From Phialocephala subalpina (Eukaryota > Ascomycota > Leotiomycetes > Helotiales > Mollisiaceae), in assembly GCA_900073065.1 (NCBI GenBank), contig FJOG01000002.1, forward strand, positions 2,438,789 through 2,502,788: a DNA stretch of 64,000 bases, in the 5' to 3' direction. The notes under the pieces are model-generated. The model saw only the letters and a program-made list of their open reading frames with translations, had not been told where the DNA came from and searched no databases. The number at the start of each line of letters is the position of its first letter. Within the stretch, counting starts at the first letter, position 1. Of this stretch, positions 28,904 through 39,332 are shown piece by piece. The position numbers and the translations under genes were made by a program.

Positions 28904-31853
28904 ATGCGTGTACCTATCCCCGAACCCGGCGACCCTGGAATTTGGGTCTCACGTGGATTCCAACTGGTAAGGCTCAAACTTTCCTAAAGAACCCGTGACT
29001 CACAAATGACAGACCTCTGAACGAATCCCATTCGATGCCGGCGAACTCATCCGTACACGTCTGAGCAATAGACCATGGCAGCTGTACCGGGTACCAGCGG
29101 ACCAAATTGAGCCAATCAATTCCGATTGGAGACAAATATTATCAGCACCTGGAATACACGTTGCTGGAAAAAGCTATGGCACGTATCGAGTTGCGATTGA
29201 TGATTCGTATCTCCCGTGGCTCTCTGTCTCCAAGTTTAAGTTTCAGCCCGAGATTGATCCACTGAAGCCAGTAGACGAGGAGGTGTCAGTGCATGGCGAA
29301 TGGGTGGCGAGATGGAACGCTATTTGTCGCTTTCTCCAAGACGCTATGGAGGCAATCTCTTCCGGAAAGAGCCCAGGACTCGACTGTTGTTATCGGAAAC
29401 ACGCTCGAACACCACATCAGGTAGCGCTTGAATGGGCTATCCTGAAGCGCGACCTGGTAACCACGTCCTTATTCATTTGCTAAGCATGGCACTAACTGTT
29501 GTTAGAAACTGGATCCTGCGGTCAAAACTAGGTTCACCCAGTGGCTTGTATTCATTATTCTGAACTTGGTCAATGACTACGACACGCCCCTTGTTCTTGA
29601 ACTCCTTGAGAAAGAGGAAGAGCAATTGCTTCAAGCCTTTTGGGATCTTCATACGGATCTCTCTGCCTACCTCCCAACCAAAATTGCCAACTTCAAAGCC
29701 AGGGACGGATCTTTGACAGCCGCTCAAAATGAAGCAGAATTTCACAAACTTACACTTTTCCGATTCTTGCTCGAACTTGCTGGAAGCAAGAGGGATGTGC
29801 GGCAACACAAGCTTGATCTGAGATATCCGGCTAATTACAATACCAACATATACGGATCTGTGTTCGGCATTAGCGGGTCAAAACGTTTTGGAACCTTCGA
29901 CTCGCAGAAAATGCTCGATGCTCTCTCAAAGTCCCCAATCTTCCCCGGCGACACTATCCGCAAGCTGGATGTTATGAAGTTGAGTGCTAAACTGATGAGC
30001 CACCTTCCAATTGGATTTCCAGATGGGCTTCCGTTCGATGTTCTGAGCAAACTTGCCTACGGACAAGTACAAATGATTCGCGCAGAAATGTAAGTGCCCT
30101 ATAATAAATATTGAGAATAGTGCTGATGAGGGACAGGTTGAATTTCTACCGCGACCGTCGTTCCCTCGAGACGCCACAGAACAATGTACTAGTGCTTCTT
30201 ACTTGGAACCCAATTAGGCACATGATTGACGAAGTTCTGGTTGAATGGGCAGCCTCAGCTGATGGTTGGAGGCTATACGAACGACTCATCAAAGACATCC
30301 AGGTCTCTCAACCAAAAGAGCAGCTCGTATTGACCCTGGCGGCTTTGCTATGCTATCAGCGACTTTTTCCTCTCACTCCGGATACCAACCAGCCTATCAA
30401 AAGGTCATACCAAGCAGACTTTGATGCTATTTTGAATGGCGAACGTCTCAGCAATGCGCGAATTGTCTTCGAATACATGGTTCTTTCAGTTTTGAGGGTC
30501 TTTTATACTATGAAAGACAATGAGAAAATGCGTACATTTCTTGCCTCTGTACTGGACATACAGTGGCCCGTTCTGGATCCCTTTCACGAATTTTCGGATC
30601 AATATTGGATACGCAGAATGGGAGATGGATTGTCCCATAAAGATGCTCACAAAATGGCGGAGAAGATAGTAGGGCCAGCCAGAAGTGATGAAGAGGCGAT
30701 GGTCGAGGAGATGGTCACACTCGACAATAAAGAGGAGCAGGAGTCAGGAGTGACAACCATGGATGAGCGCTGGGCTTGGGTGTCTGACGGCGAGCATCGC
30801 GTCCCGGCTTTCCCTCGCGCTGTATTTCACTTGGAAGCATACAAGCTCGTCTATGTGTCTCTGCCCAAACTTCCGCCACACGAAAAGATTCTCAGTATGA
30901 TCAGTTTACCAAACGGCGTCTCAGTGGCGATTGTGCTAAGGTCATATGTCCCAGCATTGGAACAGGATCTCAACACCAAATGCTGGGAGTACAATATTGA
31001 ACCCAGCAGGGAAGATGTGGAGTTGCTGGGTTTCGTTAAGGCAAAAAATCAGCAGGTTGATGCGGTTGCGAGAATGGCAGTTGATGCTATGTTAAGAGAC
31101 AACACGCTTGAAGAGGGGCTTTGGGTCTATGCCGACCCTCTCTGCGTCTTGAATCTCTTTACAACATGGTTAGGAGGAGTGGTCGCACGATCGAAGAGGG
31201 ATTCTCCTGCTTTTCCTGAGCTGGCTGGCATCGAAAATGACGCGGAGTCGGGACGAATTCAACTGGATGGATACGACTTCAATTCATATACCCTCGTGAG
31301 GGTGTCTTATCTTGGACATTGGGCACAGAATCTTGACAAGCTTGGGAACTTTAACGAGATTCTCAGTATAGCGGAATTACAAGATGAGTCTTGGGAGCTT
31401 CCTGTGCGCAAGTCGTATTTGCCAACGTTAAAGGACAAGCTCCATAAGATGGTCTCTGATTGTATCATCGAACCGGATTATGATCCCACCGAACCCAACG
31501 CAAAAGAAGTGGAGGAATTCGGTTATGACAAGGCGAGGATTCTGAGGAGTTTTACGTTTCGCGACAGGGCAGAGCGCATGATACATGAAGCCTTGCCCAA
31601 GGCAGCCGCTTTTTACGCTGACTTGGCAATGGGTGGTGAAAAGGAGATGGTTATACTTGACATTGACGAGAAGGAGATGGACATACTCGAGAATGAGGAG
31701 CAGGAAGATGAGGAGATGGTTATCCTTGACGATGACGAGAAGGAGATAGACATACTCGAGAATGAGGAGCAGGAAGAGGTGGAGATGGCGGAAAGCACGG
31801 ATGAGTGCTGGGTGATGGTACGGACACTTCGACTCCAGTCGCCGATGGCCTAA
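28904..31853 (+). CDS. large orphan, about 935 aa, acidic C-terminal repeat
   Basis: Four exons: 28904-28966, 29013-29456, 29506-30089 and 30137-31853. Introns are 46-49 nt (GTAAGG, GTAACC and GTAAGT donors; CTAAC and CTGAT branches). All phases close. The protein is largely helical and hydrophilic: KLDPAVKTRFTQWLVFIILN, LEKEEEQLLQAFWDLHTDL, SKLAYGQVQMIRAEML, DEVLVEWAASADGWRLYERL. It has no signal peptide, no clear membrane helix and no recognised catalytic motif. Near the C-terminus is an acidic duplication: EKEMVILDIDEKEMDILENE, then EEMVILDDDEKEIDILENE. This looks like an expanded scaffold or lineage-specific protein. Gene structure is well supported; function is unknown. Confidence 0.65.
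31635..31785 (+). repeat. tandem acidic coding repeat
   Basis: Two copies of a 66-bp unit (AAGGAGATGG...CTTGAC...GAGAAGGAGATGGACATACTCGAG pattern) encode the duplicated EMVILDxDEKExDILENEEQE segment of the large orphan protein. Confidence 0.8.
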
Positions 31854-32572
31854 CCGGTTGGAATACGTTCATAGTGGCGACGACGGAGTATTCTTCTCTT
31901 GCTGCTAGTTTCCTTGCTGTATTGTTCTATTAGCAAATATATCCCGTCCTGGAATTAAGCCAATGTTATGCACACGAATGAGGAGGGCATTACGAACAAT
32001 CAGAAGGATCAGACAGTGACTGATTGATGATGAAAACTGTCATCAATGGGGCTGAATATTGGCGGGGCTGACGACCCCGCACTCATGGGTAGGTGAACAC
32101 GTGACCGGGCCCGTTACTAAGACAGCGTGTTGCACATTCAAGGAAGGTATTTCAGCAAATCCACGCTCCCAACGCAGTCTTGCATTAACTGGTGGTATCG
32201 AGAGAGTTGAAAAATCACGTTCACTTATTCATAAAGGGTGGCCATCTTTTTTAATACTATTTCTGTTTTGGCATCTTCCCTCCAAGTAACGAGAGAGCCA
32301 AAAATGGAGCCATGCTCGATATAAACCTCCCATGAAGTTAGATTTAATTGGTCCCAATCAATATTAAACATTAAGCCGTCCAGCTATAGTTGTTTGATTG
32401 GCACCACTTTTCAGCAGACTACGAACTTGAGTAGTTGTGGCTGCCAGTTCAAGCCAAAATTGGCTGCGCTCTCGTGGCGATTATAAACTGCAACACGGAT
32501 CTACTCTAGTATAAGTAAATGCCTTTCCCGAATAACTCCTCCGTTGCAGTTTGTATACATAAATACTCTATA
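31854..32572. other. intergenic, upstream of monooxygenase gene
   Basis: Spacer of 719 bp. Short frames are unsupported. A TATAAA at 32482-32487 lies about 90 bp upstream of the preferred start at 32573 and is a plausible core promoter. Confidence 0.4.
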
Positions 32573-33486
32573 ATGTATTGGCAATTCATTACTTGGTATT
32601 TTTTTGTGATTTACAGCAGGGCGTATGGCCATCTCTACGTCGGCGATCCTCCTCCATTTCGAGTAGATGAAGACGTTACATTTCTCATAATGCCCTTAAA
32701 TGGGGATCCTAACGCGAGTCCACCCGTGGGCCAACAACCATTCCCATGCAAAGGCTATCAAGTAGACTTAGATGGCCCAGGGGGCGAGCCAGTTGCCCAA
32801 TGGGCCGCTGGCCAAGACGTGACTTTTTCGTACGTTTCACGAACTACCTTTAAACTGTTGACTAACTTATGTCAAGGCTCTTCGATAGTACCAGAACCAC
32901 TGGTGCAACGATGAACAAAGTAGGAGCAGGACACTCTGGGGGTTCATGTCAAGTAGCATTTTCTTATGATAAAGGGGAAACTTGGGTTGTCGTGCATAGT
33001 TGGGAAGGCAATTGTCCCCGCGTGGCTACTCCTGGCGACGTGACCAATATTTACAGTCTTGATCAGAATTATACTTTTACGATCCCGGAAGACTTCCCAA
33101 CCGGTCAGAAAGTCATATTTGCTTGGTAGGCGTCCAATGTTACAAATTTGTACCGATGCTAATAAAACAGGGCCTGGATCAACGCTTCGGGCAACCGTGA
33201 ATACTACATGTCATGCACTTCTGTCAATATCACAGGCACGGGAAGCGGGACAACAACAACGCCAGCCGGTCCACCACTACTTATTGCAAACCTCGACCCT
33301 ATCCGAAGCGAATGCTATACTAATCAGGAGACTTCTACTATATACCCGCAGAAGTACGTTGGAGACACTGTTGTGGAACGGGCACCTGTTGCGTTGGGCT
33401 TTCAGAGCTTTCCGGGCCCAAATCCCAACGGCTGTGGGTCAGACAACCTGACCATTTTAGACGTCCTTAAAAGCCCCTCTGGTTAG
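32573..33486 (+). CDS. secreted AA11-like copper monooxygenase (LPMO)
   Basis: Three exons: 32573-32829, 32877-33125 and 33171-33486. Introns are 47 and 45 nt (GTACGT and GTAGGC donors; TGACTAAC and GCTAAT branches). Phases close to 273 aa. The preferred start gives signal peptide MYWQFITWYFFVIYSRAYG, followed directly by His, the required N-terminal copper ligand. Downstream landmarks match auxiliary-activity family 11: FPCKGYQVD; the second histidine in VGAGHSGGSCQVAFSYD; PEDFPTGQKVIFAWAWINA; then GNREYYMSC with a Tyr in the axial position. Conserved Cys are present. AA11 enzymes oxidatively cleave chitin. The upstream ATG at 32519 would hide the N-terminal His from cleavage less neatly. 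Divergence from typical AA11 in the first strand keeps the call moderate. Confidence 0.65.
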
Positions 33487-33985
33487 CTGCTTGGAAGAGA
33501 ATATAAAGTGGATGGATGTATCAGGGGCTAATTCCTTAGGGCTCAATGTAAATCGACGAAGTTTCAGTAACTTTATGTTGTTTCTGATAACTTTAATAAT
33601 TTACAATCGTTCACACTACAGTAAAGTTCGAAATCGGCTTCAGTTCCGAAGACTCTGATTTATTTTTGATCCATATTTTAAGACCGACTAGTACTAGAAA
33701 AGCTACCTCAGTTTTGTCCCCCATGCATTCGCTTACCTCCTTGGTTCTAAATGTCACGTGGAAATGGTGGACTTTCTGCCTGAGGATTAATCAGATGTCG
33801 CCGGATAAAGCTGCTGACTTAATGAATTGAGAGCTCTCGCACGTGCCAACAACTCGCTGACCTACACGTGCTTTTTGCGCACGGACATTACAGTACTGTG
33901 GGTCTTGGCTTCTGCTCTTCCTCGTCCAAACATCGGATCTCAACCCTTTTAGTGTATTCGTCGATGGGAGGTTGTTGGACATCGC
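33487..33985. other. 3' flank with a shared repeat segment
   Basis: No gene. Part of it, about 33625-33800, resembles 56090-56270 downstream of the BYS1 gene. The common blocks are CGAAATCGGCTTCAGT, GACTAGTACTA/ACACTAGTACTA and TGCCTGAGGAT, in the same order and spacing. Confidence 0.55.
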
Positions 33986-34614
33986 TCAATTAACTCTAAG
34001 CTCTTTCATCCTCCTCCTAGCCCAAGCTCCGAGATCACCGAAATATCCCTCCGGATTGTCACCTCGCCACTCTCGCAACGCAAACCAAAGGTGGCGTCTT
34101 TCCCTGATTGAATTTTCGTAATATGGTTACTTCTTTGTTCACACTGAGAAAGATGATGCTTGAAGGAAGGACGTACCTTAAAATATTGCCTCGCCCATGT
34201 TATGTACTGCGCACGGCCGTCCGGAGTTGCGTCGTCAGGCACTCGAGTGATTGAAGGGGCGGCAATCTCATCTGTCACTAGATCGACGGTCACCGCCATC
34301 AATGGATCGGACAAGATAGCCGGCACGATGCATCCAGTCTCCCAGTCGTACACGTACAGGGACGTCACAAGGGGTTGACCATTTGCATCTATTGTAATCG
34401 ACATGTTGTGGATGCCGAAATCCCCGTGGTCGAGAACGAGACAATAGAGAGAGGTCTGGTTGCCGTCTCTAGGCATGATGTGTGGGATGAGGCGCAAGAG
34501 CTTGGCCGCCGCAGCAATGGGACCGGCGGTGTTATCATCATCCTCCCACATGTCGCCTATGTTCCTGATTGTCGCTTCGATCTTGGACGAGGACCCCGGG
34601 GATACGGTCGACAT
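33986..34614 (-). pseudogene. aminoglycoside phosphotransferase-like (APH) fragment
   Basis: The frame from 34614 carries the C-terminal half of an APH/choline-kinase fold. It has the catalytic loop LVLDHGDFGIHNM (H-x-D...N Brenner-type motif), the metal-binding LYVYDWETGCIVP, and ARQYFK. A GTACGT donor at about 34175 and an ATTCAG acceptor at about 34110 would lead to HLWFALREWRGDNPEGYF and a stop near 33986. That is what the family expects, but the phase is off by one. No N-lobe (glycine-rich ATP strand) exists upstream within 380 bp. A truncated, frame-shifted relic is the simplest reading. Family members phosphorylate small molecules; this copy is probably inactive. Confidence 0.55.
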
Positions 34615-34996
34615 CAGGATCTGAAGGAAAGAGGTCGATCAAAGGAGATTGCAACGTGGAGTGAGTGTTCAAACGAAATACAAAGCGAGCAAGTAAATTT
34701 AAGGAGAGACAGACTCCATAGCACCTCGAAAGTTTCACAAAGTATGGCAAGGACTACGAAGTGAGAGAAAAGGGGAGTCCTTCAAAATTCCAACACCTGC
34801 GTCTACTCAAGAATAACCATATCCTCAAAAACAAGAAGCAGAGTCCGGTGTGTCGGTGCAAGTATTAGGAGATTTTCAACCACTATGGAGAGATTCCTGA
34901 TCGAGTATTCAGGGATACACTATGGATAAGGAAGTTAGGTCTGGGTTATCCAAATACGCTGGGAATCTCAAATTTACCAACCTTAAGATATTTCAT
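34615..34996. other. no supported gene
   Basis: The region where the N-terminal half of the APH-like gene would be expected. No kinase N-lobe motif is visible in any frame on the minus strand. Confidence 0.4.
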
Positions 34997-36526
34997 CTAA
35001 GTAGTCGCCCCTCCGTTGAATCTACTTTCTTCTTTCTTCTCGTTAAGAGCGTTTTCAATCTCCGCAGTAAGCTCGTGAACGTGCTCAACGGCGTCCTTGG
35101 GAGTTGTAGCTTCCTTGATATAAACGGCAATATTTGCGGGGGGGATATTATTTTCCGGTACCCCCTGAGCAAATTCTTCCGCCATAGCGTCAAGATCCAA
35201 TCCCTCGGTCTCTTCTGCCTTCCAAATATTGCAGAGTAGAAATATGTTTTTCGCTTGATCCCTCGACGCCAACGAAAAGAAGTATTCCTTGTCTACGCGA
35301 CCTCTCCTTCGCACAACTAGGGGAACTTTTGTCGGGTCATTGCAGATCAGTATCTTCAAGAGGGTTTGGCCCTGTCTTGCAAACCCGTCGAGCAGCTTCA
35401 AAAGACCATTTACTGTGATCTCCTTTTCGCCTATCTTGACCCTGTCTATATCGTCGAAAACAGCAATTGCTTTTGGGCCCATCCTAAGATACATAGTCAC
35501 CATTTCGGAATCGGTGAGAGTAGAATCTCCAAGGGCAAAGGTATAAATTGCGAAGCCGAATTCGTGCGCGATGGCCTCAACCAAACTAGTCTTCCCACAT
35601 CCTGGTGGGCCAACCCAAAGCATCCCATACTGATGGCGGTGACCACCAGCTAACAGCGCTTCTTTATCATCGATGAAAGCCTCGACTTTTCTTATGATAG
35701 AATCTTTTAGAGTATCTTCGAGCACCACTGTATCAAGTGGACGGCCGCAATCCTCAAAGGGCCCCATCCAGGGGGCGAATTCCCGTCTCCTAGATCCACT
35801 AGGTAGGTATGATTGAATAACATCGGAAGTATAGTTGGACTTGCCCATATCTGCAAGAAATGAGGTTCGGGTTTGGTAAGAGCCTAGCAATTGCCAACTG
35901 GCCGGCTCTTCGTCTCCGGATCGGGCTTTGGATGGATGGGAACGACGGTAAGTCAGGAAGAGAAGTCCGCCGTGCCGGCAAGGACGGAGGGATAATCGCC
36001 TTAGCTTGTGGCATTCGCAATACCATCTCATGAGCGTGTCATCGTTCATAGCGTATCGAAGTTTACCGTCGATATTCCGTCCGCCGTCATTTTCCTCCTT
36101 GCCGTGTAGCCTGGTCTTGTGCTGTCCCATCTTTCTAGTACATCGGGTAACAGTCGAGTTGCATCCTCTAGGATCACTTGTTATCGTAGCATCTTCAACC
36201 GCGTCGTCATTTTCTTCCTTGCCCTGTAGCCTGGTCTTGTGCTGTCCCATCTTTCCAGTACATCGGGTAACAGTCAAGTTGCATCCTCCAGGATCACTTG
36301 CTATCGTAGCATCTTCGATCGCGTCGCATGTATCTTTGAAAGAAGTCCGGGAAAAGATGGTCGCGTGAGAAAGCCCGGCGAACTTGAGAAGTATTACCAA
36401 GCGCTGGGGCGAGTTAAGCAGGAATAAAAAGAAACCAATGAAAGAGGAAAGGGTGTAGAGATGGCGGCCAAAGCGATAATAGCGATAAAGCTTCACCATG
36501 TTGAACGTTGATTTGAGGTCCGTCAT
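34997..36526 (-). CDS. BCS1-type AAA ATPase
   Basis: Single exon, 509 aa from ATG 36526 (MTDLKSTFNM). Near the N-terminus is a hydrophobic stretch, LYTLSSFIGFFLFLLN, that could be the single transmembrane anchor of mitochondrial Bcs1-like proteins. The middle has an exact 40-residue duplication and then a BCS1_N-like block (RYAMNDDTLMRWYCECHK, LFLTYRRSHP). The AAA core has Walker A GPPGCGKTS, Walker B AIAVFDDID, a sensor-like LICNDP, and an arginine-rich end RRRGRVDKEYFF. Lid residues follow (LDAMAEEFAQGVPENNIPP). These proteins act as membrane-anchored ATPase translocases or remodelers. Many fungi have expanded, non-essential paralogs, and this intronless copy looks like one. Confidence 0.8.
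   Translation of the reverse strand: MTDLKSTFNMVKLYRYYRFGRHLYTLSSFIGFFLFLLNSPQRLVILLKFAGLSHATIFSRTSFKDTCDAIEDATIASDPGGCNLTVTRCTGKMGQHKTRLQGKEENDDAVEDATITSDPRGCNSTVTRCTRKMGQHKTRLHGKEENDGGRNIDGKLRYAMNDDTLMRWYCECHKLRRLSLRPCRHGGLLFLTYRRSHPSKARSGDEEPASWQLLGSYQTRTSFLADMGKSNYTSDVIQSYLPSGSRRREFAPWMGPFEDCGRPLDTVVLEDTLKDSIIRKVEAFIDDKEALLAGGHRHQYGMLWVGPPGCGKTSLVEAIAHEFGFAIYTFALGDSTLTDSEMVTMYLRMGPKAIAVFDDIDRVKIGEKEITVNGLLKLLDGFARQGQTLLKILICNDPTKVPLVVRRRGRVDKEYFFSLASRDQAKNIFLLCNIWKAEETEGLDLDAMAEEFAQGVPENNIPPANIAVYIKEATTPKDAVEHVHELTAEIENALNEKKEESRFNGGATT
36086..36325 (-). repeat. 120-bp in-frame tandem duplication
   Basis: Copies 36086-36205 and 36206-36325 are aligned with exactly 120-bp periodicity and differ at few positions. 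They encode two successive 40-residue segments containing SDPxGCNxTVTRCT and MGQHKTRL in the BCS1-like protein. Confidence 0.9.
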
Positions 36527-37205
36527 GTTGAACGTTGAGACCAGGTCCGTCAAGTCCAAGTTGGTCCTGGCTGTCTCTTAATGCGTTCTTTTGAGCCGCA
36601 TTGTCCAAGGGTATCAGGACCTCACAGTCTATTGGTAAATACTGCAGACTGCCCTATAGACTACAACAAATTGTAGTGCAGGTAGTGTGGATTTTTCAGC
36701 ATATTATTGAAGCTCCGCATTTATCCATGCATAAGCGTGGGCCACTTCACCAAGACATCGACTACGGCTCAAGTAATCGAAAAGCCCCCTTCCGAGCGAT
36801 TCAGGTTTCCTGGTGCATCTAATTGGCCAAGCAGGAACGGCGCCTGTCCGGCTTCACCACCTCTGCAGCTGCAGTAGTCTTTCCTGCACATGTGAGGTGT
36901 GATGCTCCACAGCGCCTCATCCGTTCTACTTCCGGCTCATCACTTGACACTCTACCAAACACTACCGGAAACCATGGGAGCTTGCCTATTGGGCTCTACT
37001 CAGGGCTGCTTAAGTGGGCGATTCCAGCATATATTTAGGTGCTACCTCTGAGAAATAAGAGCTTGCCAAAGAACGATCAACAAAGGCAACGGGCACATAT
37101 ATCCCGACAGAGCAGTTTCTGCGAGCGAAAGAACCTTTACAAATAACTTGTGCAGGCAACACTGTAATCTCACGAACTCATACTCCGTTTAAAGCTCCTA
37201 GAATA
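36527..37205. other. intergenic region between divergent genes
   Basis: Spacer of 679 bp containing the promoters of the BCS1-like gene and the small zinc protein. It has a 30-bp partial repeat (CCGTCATGTTGAACGTTGA near 36510-36545) at the start of the BCS1-like gene. No other gene is visible. Confidence 0.4.
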
Positions 37206-37409
37206 ATGCTGACCGCTTCAGTAGCTTTAGTTCTACCTTTGTTCAATATGTTCAGGTGGAAAAACGACCTCGTGTTCAAGTGGAAATGCTGCGACTGCGA
37301 TAATGAGCTCATCCCGTATGATGAGGTTTCTTGCCCAGATTGCGGCAAGAAGAGATGTGAAAAATGTACAGCGCATAAGATGCCACCACGACCACGTCCA
37401 ACAAAGTGA
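37206..37409 (+). CDS. small zinc-ribbon-like protein
   Basis: ATG 37206, 67 aa; an internal ATG at 37248 (MFRWKNDL) is an alternative start. The core pattern is KCCDCDNELIPYDEVSCPDCGKKR..CEKC: three C-x2-C pairs spaced like a minimal zinc ribbon. The tail is short and basic (HKMPPRPRPTK). Small proteins with this layout are frequent in ascomycete genomes and uncharacterised. A 5' exon may exist, because the first 15 residues are hydrophobic and lack the zinc pattern. Confidence 0.5.
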   Translation: MLTASVALVLPLFNMFRWKNDLVFKWKCCDCDNELIPYDEVSCPDCGKKRCEKCTAHKMPPRPRPTK

Positions 37410-37856
37410 CATGCCGAATGTCATTCCGAGCCTCACAACCTCCTGCTGTGTGCACTTTGTCAAGCCTTGGATGGGGTACTGCAAGTCCAGCTAGCAGTGG
37501 GGCGAGCAGACAAGAAATGAATGATTGGCAGATGCTGTCAATAGGAGTCGTTAAATGGAGAAATTACATTGAATAAAGCCCCGGCATATGCATGCACTCG
37601 TGACAACACCCGTGGTGGCTCTGAGGCGGGGCTGCAATGAATCCTTGCCGCTATCTATATGCATTCACATCCATATGCATCCACATGCACACTTCTCATG
37701 CCCAGTAAGCTCGGTAATTTATGGTAGCCTAGAATCTAGGTCTGGAGCCTCACTGCTTTTGTGGCCTAAATGCCCTTGTTGTATTATATCTCAAATATCG
37801 TTGGACAAAGGTTCAGAAAAAGGATGAAATTGAAGCCTCACAATACCAGACGACAC
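37410..37856. other. intergenic, no gene seen
   Basis: Spacer with a short GCATTCACATCCATATGCATCCACATGCACAC dyad-like tract near 37660-37690. No coding frame. Confidence 0.4.
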
Positions 37857-38430
37857 GATTGGGCATTGTCCCGCACCATCCCGCTCCACCCTGCAAGAAA
37901 GCAACCGTCACCGTGATACCTTATCTTCTCCCTCTCACCCGAATGCCGTTACCAAGGGAATTAGCTTGAAAAGCCCCAGATGGAGTATGTTCTTCCTGCA
38001 TACTTCTGAATGCCAGTTCCCGAGTCACTCTTGAATTGAGTAGTTTGTACAGTACGTAAAGGTAAGTGAGTTACTATTTACAGAAGCCTTTCGTAGCGGG
38101 TAAGGGTTTTAATTCGGATCAAGATTCAGCCACCCCTTCGGGAGGTGATTGGGAAACGGTTGTCAGCAAACACCTTCGACTCGAGAGAAGCAAGATTTTG
38201 AAGATACTTAGAAACAAAGTAAACGAATATGCATATTTGTGCCACAAGTAATATCATCCTAATTAGACACCTGTTCAAGTCATATTGCCTCATACCTCAT
38301 GTTGAGTAAAATCCACCAGCTCCACCGAATCTGAATCTCGGCTATTTTAGTACCGCCCCTATTGAGATTTCCCTGGGTCTCCTTCAGAGTATCTTGTCGT
38401 GCGATCGGTGTATAACAGCTTTGCACAACG
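37857..38430 (+). repeat. dispersed repeat copy B (about 574 bp)
   Basis: Direct-orientation match to 24847-25416, 13 kb upstream. The similarity starts at GATT(T/G)GGCA and ends after TCTTGTCGTGC(A/G)ATCGGT. Small indels are scattered throughout, and neither copy has a long open frame. Confidence 0.85.
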
Positions 38431-38671
38431 TTACATTCCCCGGCAAACGGTCTTGACAAGCGTTTTCTGTCTCTCCTACTTGGTTTTTCATGCTCGTCAT
38501 CTTACCCGGCACTCAAGCAAAATCTCCCAGCGGGATCTGGTGGGGTAACTCGTTCCCGCCCCGCAACAATCACGTGAAATTAAGCTTTCCGCTGTTTCGC
38601 TGCTTGGTGCCTGAGAAATTGGGCAGTGAAAGTTTGCTAAAATCGGCGCACTAATGATCTCTTCATCATAG

Positions 38672-39081
38672 ATGGAAAGCAACGAGCTGGGTGGAAGTAC
38701 AGTAAGTCAAAGCCACCGCAACATCTTCGCAGTGCAGAAGACCATCTGACGCAATTGTATAGGTTATGACTGCCCTGCCGCAGGTCAGTTGGATGACAAT
38801 ACCACCTACTTCGACTCTCATTCCTCCGATTGTCCGACGCATCTCCTCAGGAGCCCCAGCTGATAGTCGTTCCTATGACGGATTCGAACAAGCCTTCCCA
38901 GAAAAGCTTGGAGGACATAAAGGAAATCGACAAGACTTTGCAGGAGCTAGGGAAATGGCTTCAAAGGGCCAAATTTGAACCCGGGAAAACGGAGAGGACG
39001 GAAAATTGTGCAGAAAAAATGCCTGCTGCGGCGAAACCACTCTTTGACGCGCTGGGTTTCAAGGTACCTAGCCTCAATTGA
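38672..39081 (+). CDS. small hypothetical protein with microexon
   Basis: Three exons: 38672-38701 (MESNELGGST), 38763-38783 (VMTALPQ, 21 nt) and 38851-39081. Introns have GTAAGT and GTCAGT donors and TATAG and CTCAG acceptors, all phase 0, giving 93 aa. The main exon is helical: KPSQKSLEDIKEIDKTLQEL, then KWLQRAKFEPGKTE, ending GFKVPSLN. No domain recognised. Skipping the microexon would also keep frame. The frame that follows at 39078 might once have been its continuation. Confidence 0.4.
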
Positions 39082-39332
39082 CTGGTTGTATAATCAAGCT
39101 AACTAGAGATAAGGGACCCAAAAAATACAACGTACTGAGAATCCATGGACCGAATACTACGCGTATCCGTAACGTAGATGTAGTTCCCATACAAGTCTGG
39201 GGGTTCGATCCAATGTTAGATGGGAAAGAAATGAAGCCAAAAACAATAACGCATATCACGAAAGGGGTTGACGTCGAGGTAGTAGAAGGATCAATTTCAG
39301 ATCTTCTTATTATTGCTGATCGGGAGAACTAG
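39078..39332 (+). other. coding-like frame without a start
   Basis: An open stretch of 84 codons with protein-like composition (KKYNVLRIHGPNTTRIRNV, VVPIQVWGFDPMLDGKEM, DLLIIADREN) but no ATG at its beginning. A candidate intron at 39064-39108 (GTACCT...CTAACTAG) would join it to the preceding gene, but the phase does not fit. It may be a final exon of a gene with a lesion. Its stop overlaps the stop of the minus-strand gene at 39329 by four bases. Confidence 0.3.
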
